Under the pieces are notes generated by a model. It worked only from the letters and a program-made list of their open reading frames with translations, had not been told where the DNA came from and did not search any database. The translations under genes and the position numbers were made by a program. Below are positions 1 through 14,922 of a DNA stretch of 64,000 nt, piece after piece; the stretch's first letter is position 1, and every line of letters begins with the position of its first letter. Source of the DNA: Papiliotrema nemorosa (lineage: Eukaryota; Basidiomycota; Tremellomycetes; Tremellales; Rhynchogastremaceae); contig JASKOT010000007.1 in NCBI GenBank assembly GCA_032158125.1, positions 1-64,000 of the forward strand, written 5' to 3'.

Positions 1-369
1 GGGGGACGTACGAGGCGGAGAGCAGACGGGGGGCAGCGCGTAGGGGGGAGGAGGGGGGATGAGTCATATGTATAAGGTAAATTGCCACTCTTGGTAATTT
101 ATATACGGACCACCACCCCCCGGATCTACCAACCCCCTTGTCCCCCTTACACCCCCACTCTTCACTATCGCTACTCGCACCCCATCGCAGACACCTCCCA
201 CACCTTCTCACCTCACTTGGCAGCACGCAAGACACGAGCCAGACAACTACGCTGCTTCAACTCTGCCTGCAGCGGCTGATAGGCCGGGTGCAATCCACAC
301 CCATCCACGTCGCGAGTATCGCTCATCCCCGACCCAATCGGTTCTCGTCTCTGAACTTCTCTCTCAACG
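1..369 (+). promoter_or_regulatory. 5' flank of the SNF1 gene
   Basis: This is non-coding sequence upstream of the SNF1 start. A TATA-like stretch (tatgtataagg) lies near 66-77, followed by a C-rich leader from about 110 to 360. The short reading frames here have no domain signal and lie in what looks like 5' leader. I see no other gene. Confidence 0.4.
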
Positions 370-2738
<2,369 letters not shown>

Positions 2739-3305
2739 GGGCGATGGACATCCACTCGGCTTCTGGAATGAAATGTACATGTCATAGACGATTCCACTCA
2801 CAACCATACCACAGTCTTGAAATTCACATAGACGTGTTTCGTTCGACGAATGCCACGAGATGTTACGTGAATAGCATGCCCACAATGGCGGTCTAGAAAT
2901 TTAGAGGTGTAGTGGGGAGGTTTCCGTCGGAACCAAAGGTTGACAACACCGCCTCGTCTCTGCAGTTCCCGCTGCCATGAGAGTAGGGGGTCGTTGCTAT
3001 ACCCTACACGTCGATCACTACCACCCTGCGCAGCGCTGCATCCTATGCTCGACTAGTGTGGAGGCCGTTTGTATAGTTCCTTCCAGCTCGGCACGGTCAG
3101 ACTGCGCAAGCGAAGAGCTGGAAGCTGCTCGGGCAGTGTTGACGGCTCCTTGACCCCGCAGACTCGCTCAACCCTTCCTTTATCTCTCAGCCGCGATCAT
3201 ACTCGACTTTGTGCTATCTCGTTTGCCATCCGGATAGTCTGGTCAGCATCGATTTTCTGATACTCAAGGTGGGCGACTCTCGCAGCAAGCGCTCGCCCTT
3301 GTACG
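2739..3305. other. Intergenic region SNF1 to LSB5-like gene
   Basis: About 570 bases hold the SNF1 3' end and the promoter of the next tandem gene. No ORF with family signal, RNA gene or repeat is visible. Confidence 0.5.
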
Positions 3306-6300
3306 ATGAAGCGACTCTTTCGCAACAGCAAGGCTGGAACGATTGATCCGCTACCCCCTCCGCCTCCCCAACAATATCCTCAACACTCTCAACATCCTCA
3401 GCATCCTCATGATCTCCACTCTTCCCAGCCTCTACCTTATCCGCCCCACCAGGGCGTCCCGAACGGCCAACCCGGGAGGCAGATCAAAAAGTCAATGACG
3501 GAGATGCTTGGCGGAAATGGGCACTCTCATCATGGGCATGAAGGCCGGCCCCGACAAGGCAGTGTGACGCCCTTCCCCATTGATGCTGGTCGAGAAACCC
3601 CTCCTCCTCAGTCTAATCCACCATCGCAACACCACAGTCGGAAGAAGGACAAGTCGAGTATCAGTTCCCCGCCAACCTTGTTGGAGATTCAACAGATGCA
3701 GGGTGTGGAAGGTGCGGAAAGAGATAATCGACGAGATCAATGGGTATCTCAACAGCGCTCACCTCCCCCTCCCCCTCCTCAACCTATCATTCCTCCCCCG
3801 AGGAAGTTCTATGAGCAATCGTCGAGTCCTGATGGATGGACCATTGTCGACGGTCGCGCACAGTCCCCTTCGAACGCTTCAACGCCGATAGCCCCTCAAC
3901 CCGCTCTCTTCCTCCCTCCAGGTGCTCGACCGCCTTCACCACAGATCAGACCGGGGACGCCAACTCGTCAGGGATATTCGACGAGTCTTGGTCACTCTCA
4001 AGCCAGTGCAATGAGCAATCCGTTCGATGTGGATTATGTCCAGACGACACCTAGAGTTGGGCGGGATCGGGGATACTCTTCTGCGTCGGGCTCTGTGCGA
4101 GGCTCGGATCACGAGAGCTCGGCACATGGACACCCGACGTCCCCTCATTCTGCCATACCTATCCCTAAACCCTCTCAGCCTATCGGTACCCGCTCGCCTT
4201 TGTCCCACGCCTATGCTTCGCCAGTCTCTCCGGATCACGGTCCGCAATATGCAACTGCCCCTCCACCGACCCAAGCCTTTCCCTCGGCCGCCCCGAACAC
4301 ATTCCCGCCTATTATCGACGGAATATCCGCCATCAGAATCGAAGGGCCTTCTCCAGAAGCCGAGATGCCGCGAGATGGTGGTAAGGAGAAGAAGAAGTTC
4401 TGGGGAATGGGTATGGATTGGGGGAAGAAGGAAAAGGAAAAGTCATCGAAGAAGGAGCTGGAGAGGCCTTCAAATGACGAGCCAAGGAGGAGCTTTGAAT
4501 GGAGAACAGAGGAGAAGAGCAGTAACACTGGCCACACTGATGAGGATGGCCATCGTGGGCGGATGCTGGGACTGGATATCGGCAGATTCAGCCGTGAACC
4601 CACGCATCAGACAGCTTCCACTGACAGCGTCACCACTGCAATTCGTAAGTCTTGTGTTGCTTTGTTGCTAACGCTAGAAATCCTCTGCGCACACCCGGAT
4701 CCGCCCGTTGCGAGCATCTACGAAGTCTGCGATAGGATTAACCACTCAGCCGCAGCCGAGACGGTTGGAAAGGAAGCTGCCCATGCCTTGAGAAAGCAAT
4801 TCAAACATGGCAACGACCAAGAACGGAAAGCTGCCGCGAATCTCTGGCTATTGATGATGAAGAATGTCTCCGCCAAAGGTTTCAGAAGTAAGTCTGCCAA
4901 CTCGATTTAGCTGATGATAGGCAACGCGATCAGTAAGAAGTTCGTTTCAGTCCTGGAACCTCTTCTGCTCGCTCCGCCCGCAAAACCAATTCTTTCGCCA
5001 GCGGCACATGATGCCATCACACACATCTTGGCGGATCTGACGTACAACTTTGGTCAAGAGAAAGGCGCCGAGGGTTTGGTTGAGTTATGGAAGAAGCTCA
5101 AATTGCCTCAAGAGCCTGATACCGTGCGCTCCCTCCAGCGAGCTCCTTCTGACAGACAGGGAGTCCCTTTACCGACTGACTTTACCTCCTTCCCTCCCGA
5201 CAGATTCTACGCGAATCGGGATCCCGGCTCATTCGACTCGGCTCCTTTGCCAGGGGTCCCCTCATCTTATACGGGATCTAGAAGACCTTCTTCTCCCAAT
5301 GGTCTCGGACCCAACGATCGATCAGCTCCCTTGCCGCAGCACAACCGCGCACCATCTCCCTTGCACAACGGCGGACCTGGATACGCGCATCTGCCAAGCC
5401 ACGGGGACGACATTCGGCGTCTCGTGGAGGAATGCACCGCCGCGAAGGAGAGTGCGAGAGTCTTGGCGGAAGCATTGGTATATACTCGACCTCATGAGCT
5501 AGACTCCAAACCGATCATTAGGGTTAGGAAATTAGAGAAATAAACCGATGGCATGGCTGATCCACAGGAATTCTACCGAAAATGCTTCTTGGCTCATGAA
5601 AGCCTGACGAACCAGATCGACTGGGCACAAGCGGAGGCATCCCAGTCCCGGGAACAAGCCATCATGGACGCATCTGCGGCGGGATACGACCCTCCACCTA
5701 TGTCGACTCCCGAGGAGCAGGCGCTCGGCACACTGTTCGAGGCGCACAGTCAGCTGGCAGAGGCTCTGAAACAGCATGACGACTTGGAACGATTAGCAAG
5801 GGATGAGTCAGAGTTGAGAGAGGTGAGGGAGAGGAGCAAGAAGGAGACTCGGATGGATCGAAGCGTGTGTCTACCCGTGGTTCTGCGCTGACCTGCAGCA
5901 AGGCTTCGATACCGGCGGGAACCTTTTGGCTCCGGGTGCGAATGGATCAACCTCTCGATCACCTTCACCTACACCCTACGCTCGGCTTCCAGTCGACGTC
6001 TCCTCACCCCGAAAAGCCGATCATCCTCTTCCTATGCCTCGGCCTTTCTCTACAGCCGACAGCCGTTCGAGAACTCCTTCTCCCGATCGATATCCTCATC
6101 CAAAGTTATCGCAGTCGCCTGCGCGAGCTGCGTCACCGCTTGGAGGTGCTCTGCCCAAGACACGCGGCCCCAGACCTCTGCCGAATCCCTTCAGCCGTGG
6201 TCAAAATGCTTCTACCCAAAGTCTCACTGGTGGGCAAAAAGACAGCGTGACGGAGACCTCGCGCTCGGCGACTGGCAGCACTGGCGATTATGCCTCTGCA

Positions 6301-6696
6301 CAAAGTCATAACGAAGGCGATAATGATGATCCACCACCGCCTGCGAAACCGAGCAGGAAGGCTTTGGGTAAAAGAAGAGCCATCGAAGACCCAGATAGTG
6401 AGCATCTCACCTAGTGTCCCAATCCTGCAACTCGGCTGATCCTAGACCACTTCAATCCGGATGATATGTTTGGTACCAATACCAAAGAGTCCTCTGCGAG
6501 CTCTGACGAATCTGTCACTGCCGACGATGTCTTCTTCGCCAAACCCGTCACGTACGCTTACGATGCTTATCAGGAGAAATTGGATGCAGAGACGGCACAA
6601 AACAGTCGGGATGTCAGTCATGTGAATTTACCTCGATTGGGAGGGGGGTCGGGGGGCGGGTCTGCGCCGATCAGGACGTCGGTTGAGGCTAGGTAA
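3306..6696 (+). CDS. VHS/GAT-domain protein, LSB5-like endocytic adaptor
   Basis: Six exons (3306-4644, 4678-4887, 4921-5522, 5568-5864, 5899-6397, 6446-6696) join to 1065 residues. The first ~440 residues are low-complexity Pro/Ser/His/Gln-rich with short polyproline runs. A VHS-like helical domain follows (LEILCAHP-type start, then AAHALRKQFKHGN and LWLLMMKNVSAKGF, with the later VLEPLLLAP helix). A GAT-like helical segment comes next (ESARVLAEALVYTRP then IIREFYRKCFLAHESL), and a disordered tail ends the protein. VHS plus GAT without a clathrin-adaptor ear resembles yeast Lsb5 and metazoan TOM1/GGA, which link ubiquitinated cargo to actin and endocytosis. The N-terminal extension is much longer than in Lsb5. 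The introns are 33, 33, 45, 34 and 48 nt. A GGA-like origin remains possible. Confidence 0.75.
3372..3422 (+). repeat. His/Gln/Pro low-complexity repeat in the LSB5-like N terminus
   Basis: An imperfect trinucleotide-periodic stretch of caa/cat/cct codons encodes Gln-His-Pro alternations (QYPQHSQHPQHPHDLH). It is a coding low-complexity tract that could vary in length between isolates. Confidence 0.6.
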
Positions 6697-6990
6697 TAGA
6701 ACGTTCAGGTGGAAGAGGTGCAATGTACGATCTTGACTATCATGATGAGCTAGACATGCAATTACTTGACGATATGAAACCCTCCGCAGACACTGCAGAC
6801 AGAGGGCCAGCATGCCGTGTAGACTGCATTACCAGTTGTTTGTAGGTCGATCCAACGATTTTGTAATCCGGCCGGGTAAAATTGTACTCGTATTGATTCA
6901 CCTTGCACCCTCGACCGAAAAGTTCAACCCATCCACTCACCTCTTGCATCTTTCCTGTCGAGTGTTCGGACTGCAGGTTTCTTCGGCAAG

Positions 6991-8863
6991 ATGAGGGTCA
7001 AGATCACCCTCTTAGCTCCATTCTCTCTGTCCAAGATCCTTCTGCCCGTTCCAGAGACAGTCAAGAGCATAGCGGACCTCAAGAGACATATCCATTCGAG
7101 TCTCTCGGCGGTACAGGATCATGCGGGTTTATGGAGGGATCTCAAGTTGGAGATTGATGGGTTCGAGCTGTTGATAGGTAGTCGCGTGGACATAATAGAG
7201 CCTGAGGACGTTGTCTCGTGAGTTCCCCAGTCCGCTAGCTGCTTGAGCTCACGGTCAGAGTCTGTCTGTATCCTTCTACCTCTACCTCTACCTTGAAATC
7301 AGGCTCGACGTCGAGTGTAAAGCGCAAGTCGGTGGTAGACGAGGTCCGACCGGCCAAGAGGAGGAAACACGACCCCAAGGTCAGACCGACGAGGATGAAG
7401 AGGGAGACGAAGGCATCTCGAAATCACGAATCGCATTCGAATTCACCTAAGATGCGCACGACTCCTAGTACCGATTTGGCACCAGTCTTGATCACTGCGA
7501 TGGATCCCCCACTGCGGAAGAATCATTCTGTATCCGATACAGAGTCAGAAGAATCCTCTTCGAGCTCATCAATCAGCTCGAGCTCAAGTTCTAGCTCGAG
7601 CTCCTCATCTTCCGCCTCATCTTCTCCCTCATCCTCGTCCTCGTCTCTCTCTTCTTCTGCCTCATCCTCGTCCACCGCATCTTCACTAGAGTCACAACCA
7701 TTCAAAATCCACCCAAAGCTCGCTGCCTCGGGAGCCATAACACCGTCCTTCCCCACCCTCACTACCTCTTCGTGCGTGGACCCTTGCTTCCAGGTTTATT
7801 GCTTACCTTTAGACCCGCAACGCACACTCCACCAGGTCAAGGTAAACCTCAAACTCGGAACCGTAATCAAAGACGGCGCAAGGCTCTCCAATACCGCAAA
7901 GCAGCCGAGAATGGTCTACTCGCCTCGTCGCCTAATACCCCGCTGCCCGTAGAAATACCGCATGTTAATGGCGTATCGGAGGGGAGGACCACACAACAGG
8001 AGATCGTTGTTCCTGGTGCTGTAGCGAACAGAAACAAGAAGAAGGGCTTTTTGAAGGATATGGCGGGTTTGCTCAGGACGAAAACGACTTTCAGCTCGGA
8101 CCCTCAGAATGCCAATGAAGAAGGAGGTGCAGCCGATCAAGCAATCAATGGAGATGCACCGTCGCACCGAGCAGGCGGGACATGGACACATATCGTGCCC
8201 CCTTCGGAGCAGAAAGGCCTCCCAAGCAATGTGTTCGTCTCGACGCAGGAGTTTACCGCACCAAGGAGGAATCAGTACAAGCCGCAAGACAAAGTCGTGG
8301 CCAATGGCAGTGGATCACCCTTGACGGAGATACAGGAAGAAGTCCAGGGTGGACTCGTCGAACGTATCGCAGATGCGAACACAGAAGCTGAAACTATCAA
8401 CTCGCCCGTAGAGGAGACACGAGCAGCTCAGGAGGATCCGGTGGATCTGGCTTGGAGCAAGATTGACGTGGCTTTGGACGTGCTAGACAATCTGGATGCT
8501 AGCACATGGCAAGAGAACAAATTGGGCACTATTATAGCTTGGAAGGTGAGTTTCATGTGCGATCTGTCTAAAATGCAACTAATGAATCAGGAAGTGGTGC
8601 TCGATCAAACGACATTTACGCCCGAGTTACGACTACAACTGGCAAAGGTTATCGCGGTGGAGGACGGGCTCAAGATGGAAAAGCTCGTTCGTCCTGAGCC
8701 GGTTTATGACGATTATGGAGAATACTATGGTATCGACGAGGAGCAGGGACCGATGGATGTGGAGAAGGAGATAGTCCAGCTCAGTCCGAGAGAGTTGACC
8801 AGTGGACAAGGGTCATGGAAGGTTGTCCCGGAGATGATGGCTGTGGGATTGATCCCAGAGTAG
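6991..8863 (+). CDS. Coilin-like protein (Cajal body scaffold)
   Basis: Four exons (6991-7217, 7259-7771, 7813-8545, 8591-8863) join to 581 residues, close to the length of human coilin. The N-terminal ~85 residues fit the coilin self-association fold: MRVKITLLAPFSLSKILLPV, a helix (SIADLKRHIHSSL), then LEIDGFELL and EDVVSVCLYP. The middle is basic (VRPAKRRKHDPKVR) with a long serine run, followed by an arginine-rich box (QTRNRNQRRRKALQYRKA) like the RNA-binding box of coilins. The last ~110 residues start WSKIDVALDVLDNLD and include IIAWKEVVLDQTTFTPEL, consistent with the atypical Tudor domain. Coilin organises snRNP maturation sites in the nucleus. Identity rests on domain order; each domain alone is weakly conserved. 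Confidence 0.68.
7553..7689 (+). repeat. Serine-codon low-complexity tract
   Basis: About 45 codons are almost all serine, using mixed tcn/agc/agt codons. They sit between the N-terminal and arginine-rich parts of the coilin-like protein. The mixed codons suggest selection for a phosphorylatable serine linker rather than fresh microsatellite expansion. The reverse strand gives a spurious acidic ORF. Confidence 0.8.
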
Positions 8864-8964
8864 GGCGCCAAGCGGTGCCGTTATAGGTGATAGCATACAA
8901 CAGTGGTTGCGTCCATCCTATCTAGTCCATCATGACCCTTTCCGTGCGATACTGAGGGCACGTC

Positions 8965-9864
8965 TCAGCTGTGAGGTTTCCTCACTCGAGTGTAGAGCCG
9001 ATGGATGGGATTCAAGGCAAACCTTGCGAAAGCTGGAGCTAGCCCGATGGAAGCTGCTATTCTGACGGGCAGCAATGCCTACCCTCAGCGATCTCCCATA
9101 CAGTGAATACAGTGTATGCGGTGTAGACTGACACTCACTTTGACAATGATATAAGCCGAAATGGCATTGGCAACTGTCCCACCTGCCGTCCCGTCCGTCT
9201 TCACCAGCGCCCTCACCGCCTCCCCTTTATCCTCTGCACGACCATCTCCGCCTTGATTCAAGATGAGGTCAGACGTGGAATCCTTTGATCTATCTCTCTT
9301 CTCGTACCCAAAGATCCCGTACCTCGATCCAATCTTCCCGACCTTCACTTCGGCTTCTTCATACCACCCCCTCACTACCCCTTTCCACTTTCCCTCTCGA
9401 CTCTCCTCCTGTTCCTCTTCTTGTTCCTCTCCCATTCGTCTACCGTCCACTCGACTCTCGGAAGGACCGTGTCCGTCCACTGACACTGAGGGAGATGTGT
9501 TTACCCCTGCTTGTCCTTTGATCCAGAGCAATAGACCCGATCCTACGCCCAACGCTTGAAACAGCCAGAAGAAGAGGAAAACAGGGACGAGCGCCGTAAT
9601 CTCGTGTAAGATTAGAAAAGAGATAGCTAGGGACGGTAAAGGTACTCCTGTCCGGGTCGATAGTTGCACCAGGCGCGGGTAATATTGTGTGAGGCGGGAA
9701 GAGGGGGTGATCTGCGGTGTAGACTTTGAGGTTGATCCGTCTGAAGGGGCAGTTGGGTGTGTTGACAAGTGACGTCCAGGTGTCGCTATACGCAGACTGA
9801 TTCGAGGGCGCTTGGAGAGATTGCCAGATACTTGGAGCCCTCTGATTGCGGACCTCATCGACAT
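8965..9864 (-). CDS. DUF1279 (FAM210-type) mitochondrial membrane protein
   Basis: Two exons (9864-9139, 9078-8965) join to 279 residues. The first ~40 residues (MSMRSAIRGLQVSGNLSKRP onward) form a basic, Ser-rich, acid-free mitochondrial presequence. A DUF1279 core follows: RTGVPLPSLAISFLILHEIT runs into a hydrophobic helix (ALVPVFLFFWLFQALGVG). After an acidic/basic linker come VGKIGSRYGIFGYEKR and TDGTAGGTVANAISAYIIVK. The second exon supplies the final amphipathic helix (ALLPVRIAASIGLAPAFARF). The family is found in the mitochondrial inner membrane and is linked to mitochondrial gene expression in yeast and animals. An alternative upstream ATG at 9942 adds 26 residues but includes acidic ones, so 9864 is preferred. 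The 3' end lies 101 bases from that of the coilin gene. Confidence 0.7.
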
Positions 9865-10141
9865 CTCGAAAAGATCAACGCTATTTGGTAGCGGTCGATG
9901 GACTGGAAGGTAGAATGTTGAAACTGAGAAAGATGATCTCATCAACCGGCTTGTTTCTGCGCTGCGCCCGCCTGGCCACTAGAGGTGGGATGCATGGGTA
10001 CAAACCATACTCTCAAGGTAAGGACAATGCCATGGCGTCTAAGCTACAATGAAGCGAGCAGGGTCGTCTCATCTGTTCTCATCTATCCTATCCATCATCA
10101 TGATCGTAGCCTCACATTGGTCGTGCCATCGTCACAAATCG

Positions 10142-13100
10142 TTAGTCCTTCTTGTTCACTTCTCTCATCAATTCTGGCCTCAACACCAGTCCATTTATCT
10201 GTTTCCTCAGATATACTCACTCAAGACACATCTTGTACTCACAATACACTGTTTCAACCATATAAAATTGCAAACCTTGTGCGTTTTCATCCAATTTTGC
10301 GGGACCTTGACCTTGATCTCCCGATCCTCGATCAAGAGATAATCATAGTTTGAAAAGTCTCGATGTCCCTCAAATTTGTGAATCTTGTCCATGGAGGCTG
10401 CACCGAGCGCATGAAGACAGAACGGCACCAGGGCCTGGTGATCAGCCTACCTCCGCAAATTCTCCATGACTCACGCCAATGACAACCAACTTGTCCGTCG
10501 TGCCATTCGGTATGACGAAGAGAAATCGTTTACCCGTGAACAACTGTCGTCTACTACGTGCCGTAGCAGAGTCCCAGTCTGGCTCGCCCCAGGACTCATC
10601 GATCCGCTGGCATGTGTACAGGTCATGACGGACAGAAAGTCCCGGCGAGGCGAGGTAATCTCGCCAGTCTGCACCCTTGACGGTCAACATGATCCACACT
10701 GCAATCATTTGAACTCACCTGACTTGCGTCTTCCACAAAGCTAGAGGCCAAACATGGGATCCCGGATGCCAAAGCTGCGACCATTTTGGGCTTTGCCAAT
10801 TCGTTGCCATGCACAATGAGGAAAGGGGCGACATCGGTGGCAAGGGTGGATCCGAAACCGTCATCCGGCAACTCGAACAGAGCAGGCCAGTCGTTGACTA
10901 TATGTCCGCCTCGCTCCTTGATCGACTTTTCCATTTCTCTTCGGATGGTAGCTGATCCAGTTCCACTTACAGTAAGCAGGAAGCACTTGCCAGCGAGTGA
11001 ATTCGACTTTTTCGTGGCTGATGTGGCAAGGTGTATCGTGTTTGGTAAACCAAGATCCTCCGGCGATACGATGCGGTCTTGCCAGTCCCGTCTCACAATT
11101 TTGTCCCTGACATACAAGTCTGGCAACGAAATCCGATTCGATGGCACTCCTGTCTCTTGGACAATCTCAACTCCAGCAATGTTGTTAGTCCAGTCCATCC
11201 GCACGGTAAAATTCCGATCAGGAAAAGATCTCGCATCGCACCGGACCTGATCGCCTTTACTGAATCGCAGAAGTCGCAAGTGATCAATGGCCACATCGGC
11301 CTCCGTCTTATCCGCATAATCGACCCGTATCATGCCCGATCTTGCATCATAGCCGACTGCAGTGCCCGCAAACCAGTAGCGTTGGGCTCCATGCCAATAA
11401 GCCAGCACGGGTAGCGACGTGAAAGTATCGGCGCTGGTCATAGTCGGTGGAGCAGATAGCTCTGTCGATGCAGCAGACCGGCCTCGAGATGGTCCCGCTT
11501 CTGCGTTGCTTGTCGTCACAGACTTCGACTTGGCTCTCTGAGCAATGTTTCGCGCGGTTTTTGGCTTTGCCTTTGACTTGCCTTTCGGTGCATTCGGCTT
11601 ATTGTTCTTGACTGGTCCAGCGACCTCGGTGCTCGAAAGGGGCGGAACAGGAGGCTGTGGGCCGCGCTTCGGACGCGAGCCTCCCTTCCTCTTGACAGGT
11701 CGATAAGTGTTGTCCTCGCTGTCTTCCTCCGTCGTCGGACTGAGTTCTGAATTGAGAGTCTCCTCTTCTGCGATTGCTTTCCCAACTGCACTCTTTGAGA
11801 CGCGCTGGAGCTTTGCACTATTCGTCCCGGTGAGTTTTCTCTTTTTCGCGGGTCGAAGAGGAGTTGATTCTTCATCAACAGTACTATCCTCACTCTCCTC
11901 TTCCGAGACATCTGACGGAGGGGGACTGGCCGCTTTACTTTTGCCTTGGCCGTTTGCTTTCTTGCCCTTCCTGCCGTTCTTGGGGGTAGGTTGATACGTG
12001 TAGTCCTCCGGGGGTGGCGGCGTCGACCCACTACTAACGTCCGACAGCATTTCCATATCCTCCATAGCCTCCTGGGCTCTCACAGAAGGTCGAGAACGTC
12101 GTTTAGGCGGCCTCGGCACCGGTATTGGGGAACTTGGCGGTAGCTGTTCCAGATGCTCAATGTTGTTGAATGCGTCGGGCTCACAAGCCGTGGTTGGATT
12201 GCCTGCCGCACTTTCTTCTGTCACCTTCGACATGAACACCTTTGGTGAGGCAGATGCAGCTTCCGACTCCTCATTTTCGATAGTCTCGACAGCTTCTATG
12301 GACACAGGCTGTAGAGGTTGAACTTGATCTTTACGCCTTTCTCCAGCAGACGGTAATTTTCTCTTGCCATATTGTTTCGTTGGTGTCGGCCGACTGGAAG
12401 GAGGCGGCGGTGGCAGAGATCGAAAAGTATTTTGGTAGGTCGCCTCCGCCAGACCATTGGGTGCGACATAATTGGGATGCCGTCGATCTCGGGGGCTGGG
12501 CGTGGAAGGTCTTGACGAGCTTGGCTCCACCTCGGTAGGCGTTGGAGATTCCCGTACGTGGGCCAAGACTGCTGCGGTCTCGACCCCTGATATGACACCG
12601 TTCTGAGCTACAACCTGAGTCGGGGGAGCATGATCGACGGGCTTTTCTGAAGCGCTGAGTGAGGGCACAGCTGCGGTTGTCTGCCCTGGCGGGCCAGGAG
12701 TGTCCACACCATCGACCGTTGCAGTCTGAGGTTGTTCATCAGCGGGGTTTCCACCGTTGACTTCCCCTGAAGCAATGTTGTGCCGCGGCTCGTCGACATG
12801 AGGTGCCAGAGGCACCGTGGCTGGCGGCGATACTTGGGTCGGTTCTAGTCCCAAGCGTGAGGTCGTCGGCAAGGGGGCTGACCGCGGCACTTGTTGTGGC
12901 AGGGTCGTCTCCGTCTGGCGTCGGACTGTGTGCACTTTCATCGAGATCTCAGATATCGCTGGTTCCGTTGGAGGCCGGCTCCGCCGCGTCAATTGCCTAT
13001 TTGCGGGTATATTTGAGGCCCGTGAGGCGGCGGTGGATGCAGATCCGGGCTCTACAGGTTTGGATGCGACCTTCGGACTAGGTAAGGCGTGAGAGGGGGC

Positions 13101-14922
13101 GGCATTGACAGTATCTGATGATCTCTGAGTGGAGTAGGTCGGCTGAAGGACCGCCTGAGTGGCTGCCATTTGGACCTCTCTCGGCGACTCATCATCGTAA
13201 CCGAAACCGTTGATTGACCCGTCAAATATCTGAGACGGAAATCTTTCGCTCGGCGCACCGCTTGAAGGTAGGTTGCCAAAGTGCCCATTGATGATTGGCG
13301 GATGGGAAGGAGACGCGGCCGGTCTGGCGATGGCTTGATCGGTAGTGCGTGGTGTAAGAGTGAAAAGTATTGAACGATCTTCCATCTCCGACTCGTCGTC
13401 GCTGATGATGTAGCGTCTAGGAGTGAAATCCGTAGTATGCCGCTGATTCCGATCCTGAGAGGAAGTCAAGGTCTGGTCGGGTGGATCGGAAGGGACCTGC
13501 GACGATCGTGCAGGGAGTGAGGAGTTGATGTAGGTAGGCTGTAGGATAGGCGTTGAATCCTGTCCGACCTCTTCTTCCTCCCCACCGAGAGACTTGCTGA
13601 TCTGGCTAACCATGACATCCTCGTCGTGGTCAAGTAACTCTTCCCGATTTATTTGACCACTTGGGTTTTGCACCTCATCCTCCTCTCTTATCGCATCTTC
13701 CACCTGCAGCCGTTCGCCCTGATGTTCAACTGCTTCAGGGTGAACTATTCCGACTGCGATGTCATTCGTGCGATCCTGATGGCTCGCAGCGAGGAAATAC
13801 GGCTCGCTGTTCTGAGCCGGTAAGACCGTGTCTCCGCTGTACGCCTTGTCGTGCATCTTGGATGATCGCGACAAGGTTCTTTTCGCGGATGGACCAGTCG
13901 TGAGAAGCTCTAGGCGTTGACGAGGTTTTAACCTTTTCACGTCATTCGATTCATCACCAAAACTGTCCCGCTCTGGGTCCAGGTTGCTAACGGGCGCACT
14001 GATGGTCCGTGAAAAACCTCGTGTCCTCTGAGTAAAGTCTGGTGGTTCGACAGATCCGGCAGCTCTACCTGCAGCTCGGAGAGTACGCGGGCTGAATGAC
14101 GTGATGGGTTGAGCTTTGCGTTTCTGTGGGGAGGTCGTTTGAGAAGGATGGGTCATGTTCGGGGCGAGTTGCGTAACCGGTCTTGCGTGACTGGACATCA
14201 CCGAACGGGCTTGAGCTCGGGGTGAGGAGGAGTCTGGTGACTCCACGTATGGGCCTTCTTCTCCCTCCTGCCATGATCGGCTGACTTCCACTTCGGAGAC
14301 CGTCGCCTCCAGCTCGTCTTCCTCTGCTTCTGCATCGGTGGAAGAAGTCGGAAACATAGGCGGGGAAGGGGACCTCACGGATGGCACATGGCCCGTTGAG
14401 TCATTTTGACATGTCGCCCAGGTTGCTCGTGATCGAGGTAGAGGTAAGGGAGCTTGTGAAGCGCTCGAGTCGGCTGGATTGGTTCTCGAAGGAGAAGTCG
14501 ATCCTCTCTGTTAGCCATGTATCTAGAACAAGTAACCCACCTTCAGCAGAAGCGGCGGTGGCCACTGCAATGACTGTGATGGCTGATGGAGTAGCATGCT
14601 CGAATGCAGGGAGGTTGACTACTTCAGACTGAGAAGTGGGTGAGGGGAGAAGGCCACCACCCCCCTCTCCGGCTCCACTGGCGTCTATGATCCCGGCGTC
14701 CTCTGCTTCATCTGATCCTTTGACAGTCGTCTTGATGGGAGAGGCGTGGGACTGGAGGTAAGATGCTGGAAGAAGGCTCTCTTGAGGAGGAAGGGAGGTA
14801 GGTATATCGTCATCCAGAGCGGTGAGAGGGGGAAGTCCATGTGGACCCGCTTGAACCGCTTGGACGTGCCATGACGGCTGTTGAGTTTGTGTCGTCTGTG
14901 TCGCGTCTTCTACAGACGCCAT
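10142..14922 (-). CDS. RAD9/Crb2/53BP1-type DNA damage checkpoint adaptor (Tudor + tandem BRCT)
   Basis: Five exons (14922-14541, 14503-10719, 10675-10475, 10434-10243, 10198-10142) join to 1538 residues. The protein scaffolds Chk2/Rad53-type kinase activation on damaged chromatin. The extreme N terminus carries three TQ dipeptides (ATQTTQTQQ), typical ATM/ATR targets, and many SQ/SP sites follow in ~1000 disordered residues. A Tudor domain (VLAYWHGAQRYWFAGTAVGY, then MIRVDYADKTEADV) reads methylated histone. Two BRCT repeats follow: the first from SLAGKCFLLTVSGTGSAT with a glycine-rich turn (KERGGHIV), the second ending NFIWLKQCI plus a last exon INGLVLRPELM. Order and C-terminal placement match Crb2/53BP1. 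It diverges from the nucleotidase gene across a 350-base shared promoter. Confidence 0.88.

Noticed and set aside
7523..7762. Minus-strand acidic ORF of 79 codons
   Set aside because: Antisense shadow of the serine tract in the coilin-like gene.
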